A DNA stretch of 64,000 nucleotides from Blautia sp. (GCA_023663685.1 JAMPHB010000004.1:1-64000); one strand, 5' to 3'. Positions 8,767 to 18,850 are shown, counted from the stretch's first letter. Numbers and translations are program-made. Notes: generated by a model not told the origin, from the sequence alone.

Positions 8767-9896
8767 TGGAGGAATATCGAGTATATGCGGAAATTGATCT
8801 GGATGCGGTGCGCTATAACTTAGAATCGATGCATAAAAACATCGCAAACCAGACAAAGATTGCGGCGGTTGTCAAGACAAACGCTTACGGGCACGGGGCG
8901 CTTCGGATTGCGGAGGCAATCGAGGACATTCCCTGTCTGTGGGGGTATGCGGTGGCGACGCTCGAGGAGGCGGCTGCACTCATTGAGGACGGGAGAAAAA
9001 AGCCGGTTCTGATACTGGGAATCAGTCCGCAGGGACAGTATAAGTCCATTATAGAGCATGAGATCCGCCCGGCGGTCTGCTCCTATGAGGCGGCTGCTGC
9101 ACTGTCCCAAATGGCGGAGAAGCTGCATAAAATCTGCCATATCCATGTCAAGGTGGACACAGGTATGGGCCGTATCGGGTTTGCGGCGAATGAAAAAAGT
9201 GCCGGCGAGATAGCACGCATCGCCTCTCTTTCGAATATCCATATAGAAGGTATCTTTACCCATTTTGCCAGAGCGGACGAAGAGGATAAGGAATCTGCAC
9301 TTACACAGCTTTCACTTTTCCGGCATATGCTTTCCCTGCTGAAGGAGCGGGGGGTGTACATACCAATCCGGCACTGTTCAAACAGCGCGGGGATTGTGGA
9401 GCTTCCCGGAGCCAACATGGATATGGTGCGGGCGGGGATCACGCTGTACGGTCTGTGGCCCTCCGAGGAGGTACGCCGGGATATCATTGACCTAAAGCCC
9501 GTGATGTCCCTAAAGAGCCAGGTGTCCTTCCTGAAAACTGTAGAGCCGGGGCATGGCATAAGCTACGGCGGCACCTATACGACGGAGACAAAGAGGCGGA
9601 TTGCAACCATTCCGGTGGGCTATGGGGACGGCTATGCAAGAAGTCTTTCCAACAAGGGCTATGTGCTGATTCACGGTAAGCGGGCGTCCATCTGCGGACG
9701 TGTGTGCATGGATCAGTTTATGGTAGATGTGACGGATATCCCCGGTGTGGCGGAGGGCGATACGGTGACGCTGCTCGGCCGGGACGGGGAAGCTGCCATT
9801 ACCATGGAGGAGCTCGGGAGGCTGTCGGGCCGGTTTAATTATGAGTTTGCATGTCTGATTACGGCGAGGGTGCCCAGAGTGTATAAGGAAGGTTAA
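8766..9896 (+). CDS. alr: Alanine racemase
   Basis: Alanine racemase makes D-alanine for peptidoglycan using PLP. The PLP lysine is in VVKTNAYGHGA (Lys37) and the second catalytic residue, a tyrosine, is in the GISYGGTY region of the C-terminal beta domain. Length (376 aa) is normal. Its start overlaps the nnr stop by one base. Its last codons and stop are part of the first copy of a 76-bp tandem repeat. In Bacillus alr is followed by an antitoxin-toxin pair; here only the toxin gene follows. Confidence 0.96.
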   Translation: MEEYRVYAEIDLDAVRYNLESMHKNIANQTKIAAVVKTNAYGHGALRIAEAIEDIPCLWGYAVATLEEAAALIEDGRKKPVLILGISPQGQYKSIIEHEIRPAVCSYEAAAALSQMAEKLHKICHIHVKVDTGMGRIGFAANEKSAGEIARIASLSNIHIEGIFTHFARADEEDKESALTQLSLFRHMLSLLKERGVYIPIRHCSNSAGIVELPGANMDMVRAGITLYGLWPSEEVRRDIIDLKPVMSLKSQVSFLKTVEPGHGISYGGTYTTETKRRIATIPVGYGDGYARSLSNKGYVLIHGKRASICGRVCMDQFMVDVTDIPGVAEGDTVTLLGRDGEAAITMEELGRLSGRFNYEFACLITARVPRVYKEG

Positions 9897-10038
9897 TCTC
9901 CAGATAAATAAAAGGAGCCCATGCATGAGAAATTCGGACGATGTCCGAATGGCATGGGCGCAGGAAGGTTAATCTCCAGATAAATAAAAGGAGCCCATGC
10001 ATGAGAAATTCGGACGATGTCCGAATGGCATGGGCGTA
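9887..10038 (+). repeat. Two tandem copies of a 76-bp hairpin repeat
   Basis: Copy 1 is 9887-9962 and copy 2 is 9963-10038; they differ at one position (C9961 versus T10037). Each copy holds a nested inverted repeat: an outer stem GCCCATGC/GCATGGGC (9917-9924 with 9952-9959) and an inner stem ATTCGGAC/GTCCGAAT (9932-9939 with 9943-9950). Each also has GGAG 7 bp before an ATG opening a 12-15 codon frame (9925-9972 and 10001-10039) that begins MRNSDDVRMAWA. Copy 1 covers the alr stop codon. The function is unknown. Confidence 0.9.
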
Positions 10039-10039
10039 G

Positions 10040-10064
10040 GTAATTTATCTTGCAGATAAATTAC
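10040..10064. repeat. Perfect 10-bp inverted repeat downstream of the tandem repeat
   Basis: GTAATTTATC (10040-10049) and GATAAATTAC (10055-10064) pair around a 5-base loop TTGCA. The right arm resembles the CAGATAAAT sequence at the beginning of each 76-bp unit, so this may be a truncated third copy. It lies about 60 bp upstream of mazF and could serve as an operator or transcript structure. Confidence 0.5.
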
Positions 10065-10125
10065 AATGAATACAACTCGATAAATTTGGCAATACTATCG
10101 GTATAAAAATTTATGGAGTGATTGT

Positions 10126-10473
10126 ATGGTAATTCAAAGAGGAGATGTATATTACGCGGATTTAAGACCGGTGGTGGGATCGGAGCAGGGGGGCGTTCGC
10201 CCGGTGCTCATCATTCAGAACAATGTGGGGAACCGTCACAGCCCGACGGTGATCTGTGCGGCCATCACCTCCCAAATGCACAAGGCGAAGCTTCCCACGC
10301 ATGTGGAGCTTGGCTGCGACAAGTATGATCTTGCGAAGGATTCAGTGGTGCTTTTAGAGCAGCTTAGAACAATCGACAAAAAACGGCTAAAGGATAAGGT
10401 CTGCCATCTGGACAGCAAGATACTCGACAAGATCGACAAGGCTTTGGAAATCAGCCTGGAGCTGTATACATAG
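10126..10473 (+). CDS. mazF: MazF/PemK-family endoribonuclease toxin without an adjacent antitoxin
   Basis: The 115-residue product has the MazF/NdoA fold signature: [11 protein letters not shown] with the conserved loop [16 protein letters not shown], then [10 protein letters not shown] and the C-terminal [17 protein letters not shown]. This family cleaves mRNA at short motifs. The order alr-mazF matches Bacillus, where the antitoxin gene ndoAI lies in between. Here the 229-bp gap has no frame long enough for a CopG-type antitoxin and contains the hairpin repeats instead. The RBS is GGAGTGAT. The toxin may be restrained by a distant antitoxin or at the RNA level. Confidence 0.92.
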   Translation: MVIQRGDVYYADLRPVVGSEQGGVRPVLIIQNNVGNRHSPTVICAAITSQMHKAKLPTHVELGCDKYDLAKDSVVLLEQLRTIDKKRLKDKVCHLDSKILDKIDKALEISLELYT

Positions 10474-10474
10474 C

Positions 10475-10503
10475 TTGACGGAATACGGTCTCCATGGTAT
10501 GAT
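10475..10503 (+). promoter_or_regulatory. Sigma-A-type promoter
   Basis: TTGACG (10475-10480) and TATGAT (10498-10503) with a 17-bp spacer lie directly after the mazF stop. They would drive the CBS-domain gene at 10555. This is one of the best promoter matches in the window. Confidence 0.65.
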
Positions 10504-10554
10504 TCTATAGATGATTTTTGTGGAAGCTTATTTTAGAGAGAATGAGAGGATTTT

Positions 10555-11424
10555 ATGGACGAGGGTGACAGTCCGAACCGGACAAATTTTTTTGACAGGC
10601 TGCGCGGCATTGTGAAGAGTGGAGCGGGGCACGAGGCTGTGACGGAGGAGGGGATCATCTCCATGGTCAACGAGGGACATGAGCGGGGTGTCCTGCAGGC
10701 CTCGGAGGCCGCGATGATCCACAACATCTTCGAATTTGGCGATAAGGAAGCCAAGGACATCATGTCCCACCGGAAGAATGTGATCGCGCTGGACGGGGAG
10801 ATGTCCTACCATGATGCGATCGTGTTTATCAACGACAATAACAAGTCCCGCTATCCGGTATATCTGGAGGATATTGATCATATTGTCGGCGTCTTACATA
10901 TCAAGGACGCGCTGGTCTATGCCCAGAGCAATGCGCTTTTTCGAACGTCAATCAAGGATATTCCCCATTTGATCCGGGAGGCGGAGTTTGTTCCCGAGAC
11001 ACTGAAGATCAATACGCTGTTTAAGAAGATGCAGATGGATAAAAGCCACATGGTGATCGTCGTAGACGAGTATGGACAGACCTCCGGCGTTGTGGCGATG
11101 GAGGACATACTGGAGGAAATCGTGGGCAATATCGAGGATGAGCATGATGAGGAGGAGCTTTTGATCCGGCGCGGGCCGGAGGGAAGCTTTCTGATGGACG
11201 GTCTTGCGGACATGGAGGATGTGCTTGAGACTCTGCAGCTTCCAGTGGCGAAGGACGATTTTGACACGTTAAACGGCTTTCTGATCTCCCTTTTAGGAAG
11301 AGTTCCAACGGATGGCGAGACTGAAACAATCCATGCCTACGGCTACGATTTTACGATTCGCAGGGCGGAGGATAAAATGATCCGGGAGGTCATGGTGCGT
11401 CCCTCGGAGAAGGAAAGCGCATAG
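10555..11424 (+). CDS. CorC/HlyC-like CBS-domain protein lacking the membrane domain
   Basis: The 289-residue protein has two CBS domains (about 65-195, with the KSRYPVYLEDIDHIVGVLHIKD signature) and the C-terminal transporter-associated CorC_HlyC domain (about 205-285). The N-terminal four-helix DUF21/CNNM membrane domain usual in Firmicutes relatives is absent, so the protein is predicted soluble, as in E. coli CorC (YbeX). Family members are linked to Mg2+/Co2+ export or ion homeostasis; the older name hemolysin is misleading. It has its own promoter. E. coli ybeX lies beside ybeY and ybeZ; here those genes are about 14 kb away. Confidence 0.88.
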   Translation: MDEGDSPNRTNFFDRLRGIVKSGAGHEAVTEEGIISMVNEGHERGVLQASEAAMIHNIFEFGDKEAKDIMSHRKNVIALDGEMSYHDAIVFINDNNKSRYPVYLEDIDHIVGVLHIKDALVYAQSNALFRTSIKDIPHLIREAEFVPETLKINTLFKKMQMDKSHMVIVVDEYGQTSGVVAMEDILEEIVGNIEDEHDEEELLIRRGPEGSFLMDGLADMEDVLETLQLPVAKDDFDTLNGFLISLLGRVPTDGETETIHAYGYDFTIRRAEDKMIREVMVRPSEKESA

Positions 11425-11511
11425 TATACGCATATTTTGCGCCTTGCGCGCAGAAGAAAAGAATGATAAAATAAATTTTGGAATACAATACCAGAAAAGA
11501 GGATTTTAGAT

Positions 11512-12243
11512 ATGTCAGGACATTCCAAGTTTGCGAATATCAAGCATAAGAAAGAGAAAAACGACGCGGCGAAGGGCAAGATTTTTACGATGATCGGCCG
11601 GGAGCTGGCAGTGGCTGTCAAGGAGGGCGGGCCGGATCCGGCGAACAATTTCAAACTGGCGCAGGTGATTGCCAAGGCGAAGGCCAATAACATGCCCAAC
11701 GACACCATTGACAGGGGTATCAAGAAAGCGGCCGGGGAGGGTGGCAATGTGAACTACGAGACCGCTACCTACGAGGGCTACGGCCCCAGCGGTACGGCCA
11801 TCATTGTCAAGTGCCTGACCGACAACAAAAACCGCACGGCGGCCAATGTGCGCAACTGTTTTTCCAAGGGGCAGGGCAGCATCGGTACGCAGGGCTGCGT
11901 ATCCTATATGTTTGATGAGAAGGGACAGATTATTATCGACAAGGAGGCCTGCGGGCTGGATGCGGACGATTTGATGATGACGGCGCTGGATGCTGGCGCG
12001 GAGGACTTTTCCGAGGAGGAGGACAGCTTTGAGATCCTGACCTCTCCGGAGGATTTTGAGACGGTGCGCCATGCGCTTGAGGAGCAGGGCATTGCCATGG
12101 TATCTGCGGAGGTGAGCCTGATTCCCCAAAACTATGTGACCCTGACGGAAGAAGCTGACATCACAAACATCGGAAGGATTCTGGATATGCTGGACGAGGA
12201 TGACGATGTTCAGGAGGTATATCATAATTATTCAGAGGAATAA
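11512..12243 (+). CDS. yebC: YebC/PmpR-family translation/transcription factor
   Basis: The 243-residue protein begins MSGHSKFANIKHKKEKNDAAKGKIF, the hallmark of the YebC family, and keeps family length and the acidic C-terminal domain. Members are described as DNA-binding regulators and, more recently, as factors that relieve ribosome stalling at proline stretches. AAGAGGA precedes ATG. glgA starts 15 bp downstream with a strong RBS, suggesting co-transcription. Confidence 0.94.
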   Translation: MSGHSKFANIKHKKEKNDAAKGKIFTMIGRELAVAVKEGGPDPANNFKLAQVIAKAKANNMPNDTIDRGIKKAAGEGGNVNYETATYEGYGPSGTAIIVKCLTDNKNRTAANVRNCFSKGQGSIGTQGCVSYMFDEKGQIIIDKEACGLDADDLMMTALDAGAEDFSEEEDSFEILTSPEDFETVRHALEEQGIAMVSAEVSLIPQNYVTLTEEADITNIGRILDMLDEDDDVQEVYHNYSEE

Positions 12244-12258
12244 ATAAAGGAGGAAGCT

Positions 12259-13716
12259 ATGAAAAACATTTTATTTGCTGCTTCAGAGTGTGTCCCGTTC
12301 ATCAAGACCGGAGGCCTGGCGGATGTGTGTGGTGCGCTGCCGAAGGAATTCTACAAAGAAGACTGGGACGTGCGCGTGGTAATCCCGAACTACACATGCA
12401 TTCCTGAGAGCTGGAGAAACCAGTTCGAGTATGTGACACACTTTTATATGGCGGCTGGCAGCTATATTCCCAGCAAGTATGTGGGTGTGCTGCAGTATAA
12501 GCTGGACGGCGTTACCTATTACTTTATTGACAACCGGGAATACTTTGAGTGCTTTGTGCCCTACGGCGATGTGCGCTATGACATCGAGAAGTTTGTATTT
12601 TTCGACAAGGCAGTGCTGTCGATGCTTCCGGTGATTGGCTTTAGGCCGGACATTATCCATTGTCACGACTGGCAGGCAGGCCTGATCCCGGTATTTTTGA
12701 AAAATGAGTTTCAGGCGGATTCCTTCTTTTGGGGGATCAAGTCCATTATGACGATCCACAACCTAAAATTCCAGGGCATCTGGGATATAAAGACTATGCA
12801 GGGACTTACCGGTTTCCCGAGCAGTCTCTTCACCCCGGACAAGCTGGAATTCAAAAAGGACGCCAATATGTTAAAGGGCGGACTGGTGTACGCAGATTAT
12901 ATTACGACGGTCAGCGATACCTACGCGCAGGAGATTCAGAGCGATTATTACGGCGAAGGTCTGAACGGACTGTTGAGCGCGCGCCACTATGATATGCAGG
13001 GAATTGTCAACGGAATTGATTACAACGATTACAATCCGCAGACAGACCCGAAGATTTTTGTGAACTATAATGCAGAGGAGTTCCGCAAGAAAAAGGCCCT
13101 GAATAAAGAACGGCTTCAGGAGACGCTGGGGCTTGCGGTAGATAAGAAAAAATATATGATTGGTCTGATTTCCAGACTGACGGACCAGAAGGGACTGGAT
13201 CTGATCAATTATGTCATGGAGGGGCTGGTGGATGAGTTTACCCAGCTTGTGGTGATCGGAACGGGAGAACCGAAGTATGAGAATATGTTCCGGCATTATG
13301 CATGGAAATATCCCGACCGCGTCTCTGCAAATATCTGCTATTCCGATGATCTGGCTCACAAGCTCTACGCTGCGGCGGATGCATTTTTGATGCCGTCCCG
13401 CTTTGAACCCTGCGGCCTGACCCAGATGATTTCCTTCCGCTACGGCACAGTGCCGATTGTGCGGGAGACGGGAGGACTCAAGGATACCGTGGAGGCTTTC
13501 AATGAGTATGAGAATACGGGAGACGGTTTTTCCTTCACGAATTACAATGCGGACGAGATGCTCTCCGTGATCAACTACAGCAAGCACATTTTCTATGACA
13601 GAAAGCGGCAGTGGAATCAGATGGTGGATCGCGGCATGGCGAAGGATTTCTCATGGAATGCTTCAAAGTTCAAGTATGAGGGCTTGTATAATTATCTCCT
13701 CGGCGTATATAATTAA
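12259..13716 (+). CDS. glgA: Glycogen synthase (ADP-glucose type)
   Basis: The GT5 glycosyltransferase transfers glucose from ADP-glucose to growing glycogen. The ADP-glucose-binding KTGGLADVCGALP motif is at the N-terminus (Lys16), and the C-terminal Rossmann half has LMPSRFEPCGLTQMIS and a second glycine-rich loop RETGGLKDTV. Length (485 aa) is standard. ATG follows AAAGGAGGA. It is not beside other glycogen genes here, but its downstream terminator closes the yebC-glgA unit. Confidence 0.96.
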   Translation: MKNILFAASECVPFIKTGGLADVCGALPKEFYKEDWDVRVVIPNYTCIPESWRNQFEYVTHFYMAAGSYIPSKYVGVLQYKLDGVTYYFIDNREYFECFVPYGDVRYDIEKFVFFDKAVLSMLPVIGFRPDIIHCHDWQAGLIPVFLKNEFQADSFFWGIKSIMTIHNLKFQGIWDIKTMQGLTGFPSSLFTPDKLEFKKDANMLKGGLVYADYITTVSDTYAQEIQSDYYGEGLNGLLSARHYDMQGIVNGIDYNDYNPQTDPKIFVNYNAEEFRKKKALNKERLQETLGLAVDKKKYMIGLISRLTDQKGLDLINYVMEGLVDEFTQLVVIGTGEPKYENMFRHYAWKYPDRVSANICYSDDLAHKLYAAADAFLMPSRFEPCGLTQMISFRYGTVPIVRETGGLKDTVEAFNEYENTGDGFSFTNYNADEMLSVINYSKHIFYDRKRQWNQMVDRGMAKDFSWNASKFKYEGLYNYLLGVYN

Positions 13717-13732
13717 ATATTTTTGGAATGCT

Positions 13733-13764
13733 AAGAACGGGTGGAATCACACCCGTTCTTTTTT
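13733..13764 (+). terminator. Rho-independent terminator after glgA
   Basis: AAGAACGGGTG (13733-13743) pairs perfectly with CACCCGTTCTT (13750-13760) around a six-base loop. Six T residues run from the end of the stem (13759-13764). It is the clearest terminator in the window. Confidence 0.93.
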
Positions 13765-13819
13765 ATGGAGCAAAAATGTTCCGGAGGTACATTTTATATG
13801 GAAAAAGAGGAGGCGAATT

Positions 13820-14551
13820 ATGGGTAACAGTGAAGAAAAGAAAAATGAGGAAAAGGAGCAGGGGGATAAGCAGCAGAAGCAGAACGAACAGATCAGGGAT
13901 TATGGCCAGATGCTCCTCGAGGACGATGAGAAGGATTATGCCATTTTTCTAATGTCCATTATCGGTGAAATCGAGGGACATGAGTGTCTGCCTTCCACAT
14001 CAAAAACGACCAAGTATGAGCATGTGCTGCCAAAACTTGCAGCGATTGAGGATGACAAGCGCGTGGACGGTGTGCTTTTAATCTTAAATACGATGGGGGG
14101 CGATGTCGAGAGCGGACTTGCCATTGCGGAGATGGTGGCGTCCCTAAGCAAGCCCACGGTGTCCCTTGTGCTTGGAGGAAGCCATTCCATCGGCGTTCCC
14201 CTGGCGGTGTCCACAGATTACTCCCTGATCGTCCCTACGGGAACCATGGTCATTCATCCGGTGCGGATGAACGGCACGATCATCGGCGCAAAGCCAACCT
14301 ATGACTATTTTAAGCAGATGCAGGACCGGATCGTGGGATTTATCTCCAGCCATTGCGCCATGTCCATGGAGAGGGTGGAGGAGCTGATGATGAATACGCA
14401 GATGATGACCAAGGATCTGGGAACCATTCTCGTGGGAAAACAGACGGTGGAGGAGGGACTTATCAATGCAGTGGGAGGTATTTCCGACGCCTTCCATGCA
14501 CTCTATGCGATGATTGAGGAGAGGAAAAGTAAATCCCGGACGGGAAAATAG
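13820..14551 (+). CDS. tepA: ClpP-like serine protease of the TepA family
   Basis: The 243-residue product has a charged Lys/Glu-rich N-terminus (about 1-40) followed by a ClpP fold. The nucleophile region is GGSHSIGVPLA and the catalytic His is in MVIHPVRMNGT. TepA of Bacillus lies just upstream of spoIIIE, as here upstream of ftsK, and is linked to protein export and spore protein degradation. ATG at 13820 has AGAGGAGG 7 bp upstream; an open frame reaching back to 13595 overlaps glgA and is discounted. Confidence 0.9.
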   Translation: MGNSEEKKNEEKEQGDKQQKQNEQIRDYGQMLLEDDEKDYAIFLMSIIGEIEGHECLPSTSKTTKYEHVLPKLAAIEDDKRVDGVLLILNTMGGDVESGLAIAEMVASLSKPTVSLVLGGSHSIGVPLAVSTDYSLIVPTGTMVIHPVRMNGTIIGAKPTYDYFKQMQDRIVGFISSHCAMSMERVEELMMNTQMMTKDLGTILVGKQTVEEGLINAVGGISDAFHALYAMIEERKSKSRTGK

Positions 14552-14568
14552 ATTTTTTTAGCAATGGG

Positions 14569-14597
14569 ATGACACAAGAACCAAAATATGTTAGAAT
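14569..14597 (+). promoter_or_regulatory. Sigma-A-type promoter for ftsK
   Basis: ATGACA (14569-14574, five of six matches) and TAGAAT (14592-14597, five of six) are spaced by 17 bp. They lie 33 bp upstream of the ftsK start codon. Confidence 0.6.
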
Positions 14598-14630
14598 ATC
14601 TCTTGATTATGAGTTAAAGGAGTGTGTTCC

Positions 14631-17168
14631 ATGGCTGCGGGGAACCGAAGAAAAACGAGTAGTAAGACGAATCGAAGGACGGGAAAGACAAAAAAAGAAC
14701 GGATGGAGGAGATGGAGAAGGCAGAGAGCTTTCGGACAGAGGTGATCCTCTGGATTATCGTAGCGGTGTCTCTGCTGCTCTTTATCAGCAATCTCGGTTT
14801 TGGAGGGGCAGTAGGCCGGACGGTCAGCAGTTTTTTGTTCGGAGTGTTCGGGCTGGTCGCCTATGTTTTGCCTGTTTTGCTTTTGATTGGCAGCTTTTTT
14901 GTAGTTTCTAACAGAGGTAATTTTCTCGCCTCCATCAAGCTGGTGGCGGCAGTTCTCTTTGTTTTCTTTTTATGCCTGTTTTTGTCGCTGGTCGCCTATG
15001 GCGGGGAGGGACGCCCGCCGCTGGAGGCCTATACATACAGTGCGGAGACAAAAAACGGGGGAGGAATCATCGGCGGCGCCATCGCTTATGTGACCGTGCA
15101 GGGCTTTGGGCTGGTAGGAGCCTATATTATCGACGTCATTGTCCTTATCATCTGTCTGGTGCTGATCACGGAGCGTTCGGCTCTCGGCGGAATGAAAGAG
15201 GGCGGGAAAAAGGTCTATGAGTCCGCCAGGGAGAACAACGAGCGTTACCGGGAATACCGCGAGTACAAGTCGAAGGAGACAAAAAAGCGCCGCATGGACA
15301 AAAAGGTGTCGGGCGTTTCCATAGATACAAAGATTGAAAAGGAATCCGCCGTTGCAAAGCCTTCCGACGAGATGGGAGAGCTGCATCCGCAGGAGGCCGC
15401 CGGGATACCGGCAGTCCAGGAGGAAAAAACGGTTGCCCTGACGGCAGAGGGAGGGAATACCGTAAGTGCTGTGACCCAAGAAAGCCAGAGCCAGGAGCCT
15501 GTGATCGCGGGGGATTTCATGCGGGATATTTCCCCGGAAGAGGCTCTCCCCGGTGTGGAAGCGGCGCAGGAGAAGCCTGTCACAGAGAAAAGGGAAAAGC
15601 CAAAGCCTCTTCCCGAGGAGGAGATTGAGAAGGAGATTGCGCAGGTCGTGCAGGAGATCACCGCCCAGGAGCAGCCGCATCGGGAATATGTATTTCCATC
15701 GGTAGAGCTTCTCACCCCCGGAAGCGGCAGGAAAGCGGGAAACACCGAGAGCCAGCTCAAAGAGACGGCCGAGAAGCTCCGGCAGGTGCTCGCAACCTTC
15801 GGCGTCGATGTGACCGTGACAAATATAAGCTGCGGCCCGGCGGTTACCCGCTATGAGATTCAGCCGGAGATGGGCGTGAAGGTCAGCAAGATTGTGGGGC
15901 TTTCGGACGATATCAAGCTGAATCTGGCGGCGGCGGATATCCGTATCGAGGCGCCGATTCCGGGGAAAGCCGCGGTGGGCATCGAGGTGCCGAACAAGGA
16001 GAACGTGACGGTATCCTTCCGTGAGCTGATTACGTCCCCGGAATTCCAGAAATCCAAATCAAAGATCAGCTTTGCTGTGGGTAAGGATATTTCCGGGAAG
16101 GTCATGGTTACGGACATTGCTAAAATGCCCCATCTTCTGATTGCAGGAGCCACCGGCTCCGGTAAGTCAGTCTGTATCAATACGATCATTATGAGTATTC
16201 TCTACAAGGCGAGTCCGGATGAGGTGAAGCTTTTGATGATTGACCCGAAGGTGGTGGAGCTGTCCGTGTACAACGGTATTCCGCATCTGATCATACCGGT
16301 GGTCACCGACCCCAAGAAGGCTTCCGGCGCCTTAAACTGGGCGGTGGCGGAAATGACGGAGCGCTATGAGAAATTTGCGGAGGCCAATGTCCGGGAGATC
16401 AACGGCTATAATGCCAAGGTAGACAGTATTGAGGTGCCGGAGGGGCAGGAGCGCCCGCAAAAGCTTCCACAGATTGTTGTGATCGTGGACGAGCTGGCGG
16501 ATCTTATGATGGTGGCAAGCGGCGATGTGGAGGAGGCCATCTGCCGTCTGGCGCAGCTTGCCAGAGCGGCAGGAATCCATCTGGTAATCGCGACACAGCG
16601 TCCCTCGGTCAATGTCATTACAGGCCTGATCAAGGCGAATATGCCGAGCCGTATTGCCTTTGCAGTGACCTCGGGAACAGATTCCCGCACGATTCTGGAT
16701 ATGATTGGTGCGGAAAAGCTTTTGGGAAAGGGCGATATGCTCTTTCACCCGCAGGGGATTCCAAAGCCGGTCCGGGTGCAGGGCGCATTTGTTTCCGACA
16801 AAGAGGTGGCGGATGTGGTGGGCTTCATTACGGAGCAGAACGGAGCCGCCGTGTACAGTGACAGCGTACAGCAAAAGATGGAGAGCATCCAGGGTTCTGC
16901 CAACAGCACGGTTGCCATTTCCGATTCCGACGAGCAGGACGACGGGAGGGACTCCTATTTTTCCGAGGCTGCCCGCGTCATTGTGGATAAGGAGAAGGCG
17001 TCCATCGGAATGCTGCAGCGTTATCTGAAAGTGGGCTTTAACCGGGCTGCCCGCATTATGGATCAGATGGAAGAGGCAGGAATCGTGGGACCGGAGGAGG
17101 GAACAAAGCCGAGAAAGGTGTTAATGTCCCCGGAGGAACTGGAGAACTATATCAGTGAGAATCTATAG
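14631..17168 (+). CDS. ftsK: DNA translocase FtsK/SpoIIIE
   Basis: The 845-residue motor pumps chromosome DNA through the division or sporulation septum. After a basic N-terminus come about four membrane helices (about 45-180), a charged linker (about 180-345), then the RecA-like motor with Walker [13 protein letters not shown] and Walker [13 protein letters not shown]. The C-terminal winged-helix gamma domain (about 780-845, [21 protein letters not shown]) reads orienting DNA sequences. ATG at 14631 has AAAGGAG with 8-bp spacing; a GTG 9 bp upstream is less likely. In a spore former this is probably SpoIIIE in function. Confidence 0.95.
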   Translation: MAAGNRRKTSSKTNRRTGKTKKERMEEMEKAESFRTEVILWIIVAVSLLLFISNLGFGGAVGRTVSSFLFGVFGLVAYVLPVLLLIGSFFVVSNRGNFLASIKLVAAVLFVFFLCLFLSLVAYGGEGRPPLEAYTYSAETKNGGGIIGGAIAYVTVQGFGLVGAYIIDVIVLIICLVLITERSALGGMKEGGKKVYESARENNERYREYREYKSKETKKRRMDKKVSGVSIDTKIEKESAVAKPSDEMGELHPQEAAGIPAVQEEKTVALTAEGGNTVSAVTQESQSQEPVIAGDFMRDISPEEALPGVEAAQEKPVTEKREKPKPLPEEEIEKEIAQVVQEITAQEQPHREYVFPSVELLTPGSGRKAGNTESQLKETAEKLRQVLATFGVDVTVTNISCGPAVTRYEIQPEMGVKVSKIVGLSDDIKLNLAAADIRIEAPIPGKAAVGIEVPNKENVTVSFRELITSPEFQKSKSKISFAVGKDISGKVMVTDIAKMPHLLIAGATGSGKSVCINTIIMSILYKASPDEVKLLMIDPKVVELSVYNGIPHLIIPVVTDPKKASGALNWAVAEMTERYEKFAEANVREINGYNAKVDSIEVPEGQERPQKLPQIVVIVDELADLMMVASGDVEEAICRLAQLARAAGIHLVIATQRPSVNVITGLIKANMPSRIAFAVTSGTDSRTILDMIGAEKLLGKGDMLFHPQGIPKPVRVQGAFVSDKEVADVVGFITEQNGAAVYSDSVQQKMESIQGSANSTVAISDSDEQDDGRDSYFSEAARVIVDKEKASIGMLQRYLKVGFNRAARIMDQMEEAGIVGPEEGTKPRKVLMSPEELENYISENL

Positions 17169-17179
17169 AGGAGGAGACT

Positions 17180-18850
17180 ATGAAAAGTGATATTCAAATT
17201 GCGCAGGAGACAGCCATGCTTCCCATCGGTGAGGTGGCCGAGTCACTCGGAATCCGTGAGGAGGAGCTGGAGTTTTACGGAAAGTATAAGGCGAAGCTGT
17301 CAGATGAGCTCCTGGAGAGAGTGAAGGATCACAGGGACGGTAAGCTGATTCTTGTGACAGCCATCAATCCAACTCCGGCGGGAGAGGGAAAGACCACCAC
17401 CAGCGTAGGGCTGGGCGAGGCCTTTGGAAAGCTGGGGAAAAAAGCCGTGATTGCCCTGCGGGAGCCGTCTCTTGGCCCCTGCTTTGGCATCAAGGGAGGC
17501 GCTGCCGGCGGCGGTTACGCACAGGTGGTTCCGATGGAGGATCTGAATCTGCATTTTACAGGGGATTTTCATGCCATTACCTCGGCGAACAATCTGCTGG
17601 CGGCTCTTTTAGACAACCATATCCAGCAGGGAAACGAGCTTGGGATAGATCCCCGGCAGGTGGTGTGGAAGCGCTGTATGGATATGAATGACCGCTCCCT
17701 CCGCAATATTGTCGTGGGACTTGGGAGTAAGATGGACGGCATGGTGCGGGAGGATCATTTTGTGATTACCGTTGCCTCCGAGATTATGGCGATTCTGTGT
17801 CTGGCAGACGACATGAAGGATTTAAAAGAACGCCTTGGAAAAATTATTGTGGCATATACCTTCGACGGCAGACCGGTGACGGCAGGGGATTTAAAGGCCA
17901 CCGGCTCTATGGCGGCACTCTTAAAGGACGCCTTAAAGCCCAATCTGATCCAGACGCTGGAGCATACGCCGGCCATTGTCCACGGCGGACCATTTGCAAA
18001 TATCGCTCATGGCTGCAACAGCGTGCGGGCCACAAAGGCGGCTCTTAAGCTTGCCGACTATGTTGTGACAGAGGCGGGCTTTGGCGCGGATCTCGGCGCG
18101 GAGAAGTTTTTTGATATCAAGTGCCGCAAGGCAGGGCTTTCGCCGGATGCCGTGGTACTTGTCGCCACAGTCCGGGCGTTAAAATATAATGGAGGCGTGC
18201 CAAAGGATGCGCTGTGCGAGGAGAATCTAAACGCTCTTAAGGAGGGAATCGTAAATCTGGAAAAACATATCGAGAACCTGAAAAAGTATGGTGTCCCGAT
18301 TGTGGTTACACTGAATTCCTTCGTGTCCGACACGAAGGCGGAGACGGATTATGTGGAACAGTTCTGCAGGGAACGGGGCTGTGAATTTGCCCTCTCAGAG
18401 GTGTGGGAGAAGGGCGGCGAGGGCGGCGTAGCTCTTGCGAATCAGGTGCTTAAGACACTTGAGGAGAAAGAGAGCCATTTCGCGCCTCTGTACCCGGATA
18501 CGCTGTCCTTAAAGGAAAAAATCGAGACGGTAGCAAAGGAAATTTACGGTGCTGCTGCTGTGACCTATGCAGCGGCGGCGGAAAAGGAGCTGGCGCGCAT
18601 CACGGCGCTTGGCATGGGAAATCTTCCTGTCTGCATGGCAAAGACCCAGTACTCGCTGTCCGACGACCCCAAAAAGCTGGGACGGCCGGAGGGCTTTACT
18701 GTCAATGTACGGGAGGTGTACGTTTCCGCAGGCGCGGGTTTTGTGGTGGCAGTCAACGGTTCCATTATGACGATGCCGGGTCTTCCGAAGCAGCCTGCGG
18801 CATACAATATAGACGTGGTTGACAACGGAGTCATCACAGGACTTTTCTAA
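17180..18850 (+). CDS. fhs: Formate--tetrahydrofolate ligase
   Basis: The 556-residue enzyme activates formate to 10-formyl-THF with ATP, feeding purine synthesis and, in acetogens, the methyl branch of the Wood-Ljungdahl pathway. The P-loop [16 protein letters not shown] is at about 61-76, and [22 protein letters not shown] follows as in the family. Length is normal. GAGGAGGA precedes ATG. The gene is 11 bp after ftsK and 11 bp before folD, so the one-carbon genes are probably read together. Confidence 0.97.
   Translation: MKSDIQIAQETAMLPIGEVAESLGIREEELEFYGKYKAKLSDELLERVKDHRDGKLILVTAINPTPAGEGKTTTSVGLGEAFGKLGKKAVIALREPSLGPCFGIKGGAAGGGYAQVVPMEDLNLHFTGDFHAITSANNLLAALLDNHIQQGNELGIDPRQVVWKRCMDMNDRSLRNIVVGLGSKMDGMVREDHFVITVASEIMAILCLADDMKDLKERLGKIIVAYTFDGRPVTAGDLKATGSMAALLKDALKPNLIQTLEHTPAIVHGGPFANIAHGCNSVRATKAALKLADYVVTEAGFGADLGAEKFFDIKCRKAGLSPDAVVLVATVRALKYNGGVPKDALCEENLNALKEGIVNLEKHIENLKKYGVPIVVTLNSFVSDTKAETDYVEQFCRERGCEFALSEVWEKGGEGGVALANQVLKTLEEKESHFAPLYPDTLSLKEKIETVAKEIYGAAAVTYAAAAEKELARITALGMGNLPVCMAKTQYSLSDDPKKLGRPEGFTVNVREVYVSAGAGFVVAVNGSIMTMPGLPKQPAAYNIDVVDNGVITGLF

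Noticed and set aside
9897..10125. CRISPR array
   Set aside because: Only two units are present, directly adjacent without spacers, and with a mini-ORF and hairpin; no cas genes are nearby.
13595..13819. Longer N-terminus for the TepA-like protein
   Set aside because: It would lie within glgA and across the glgA terminator; ATG at 13820 has a strong RBS and gives the normal family length.
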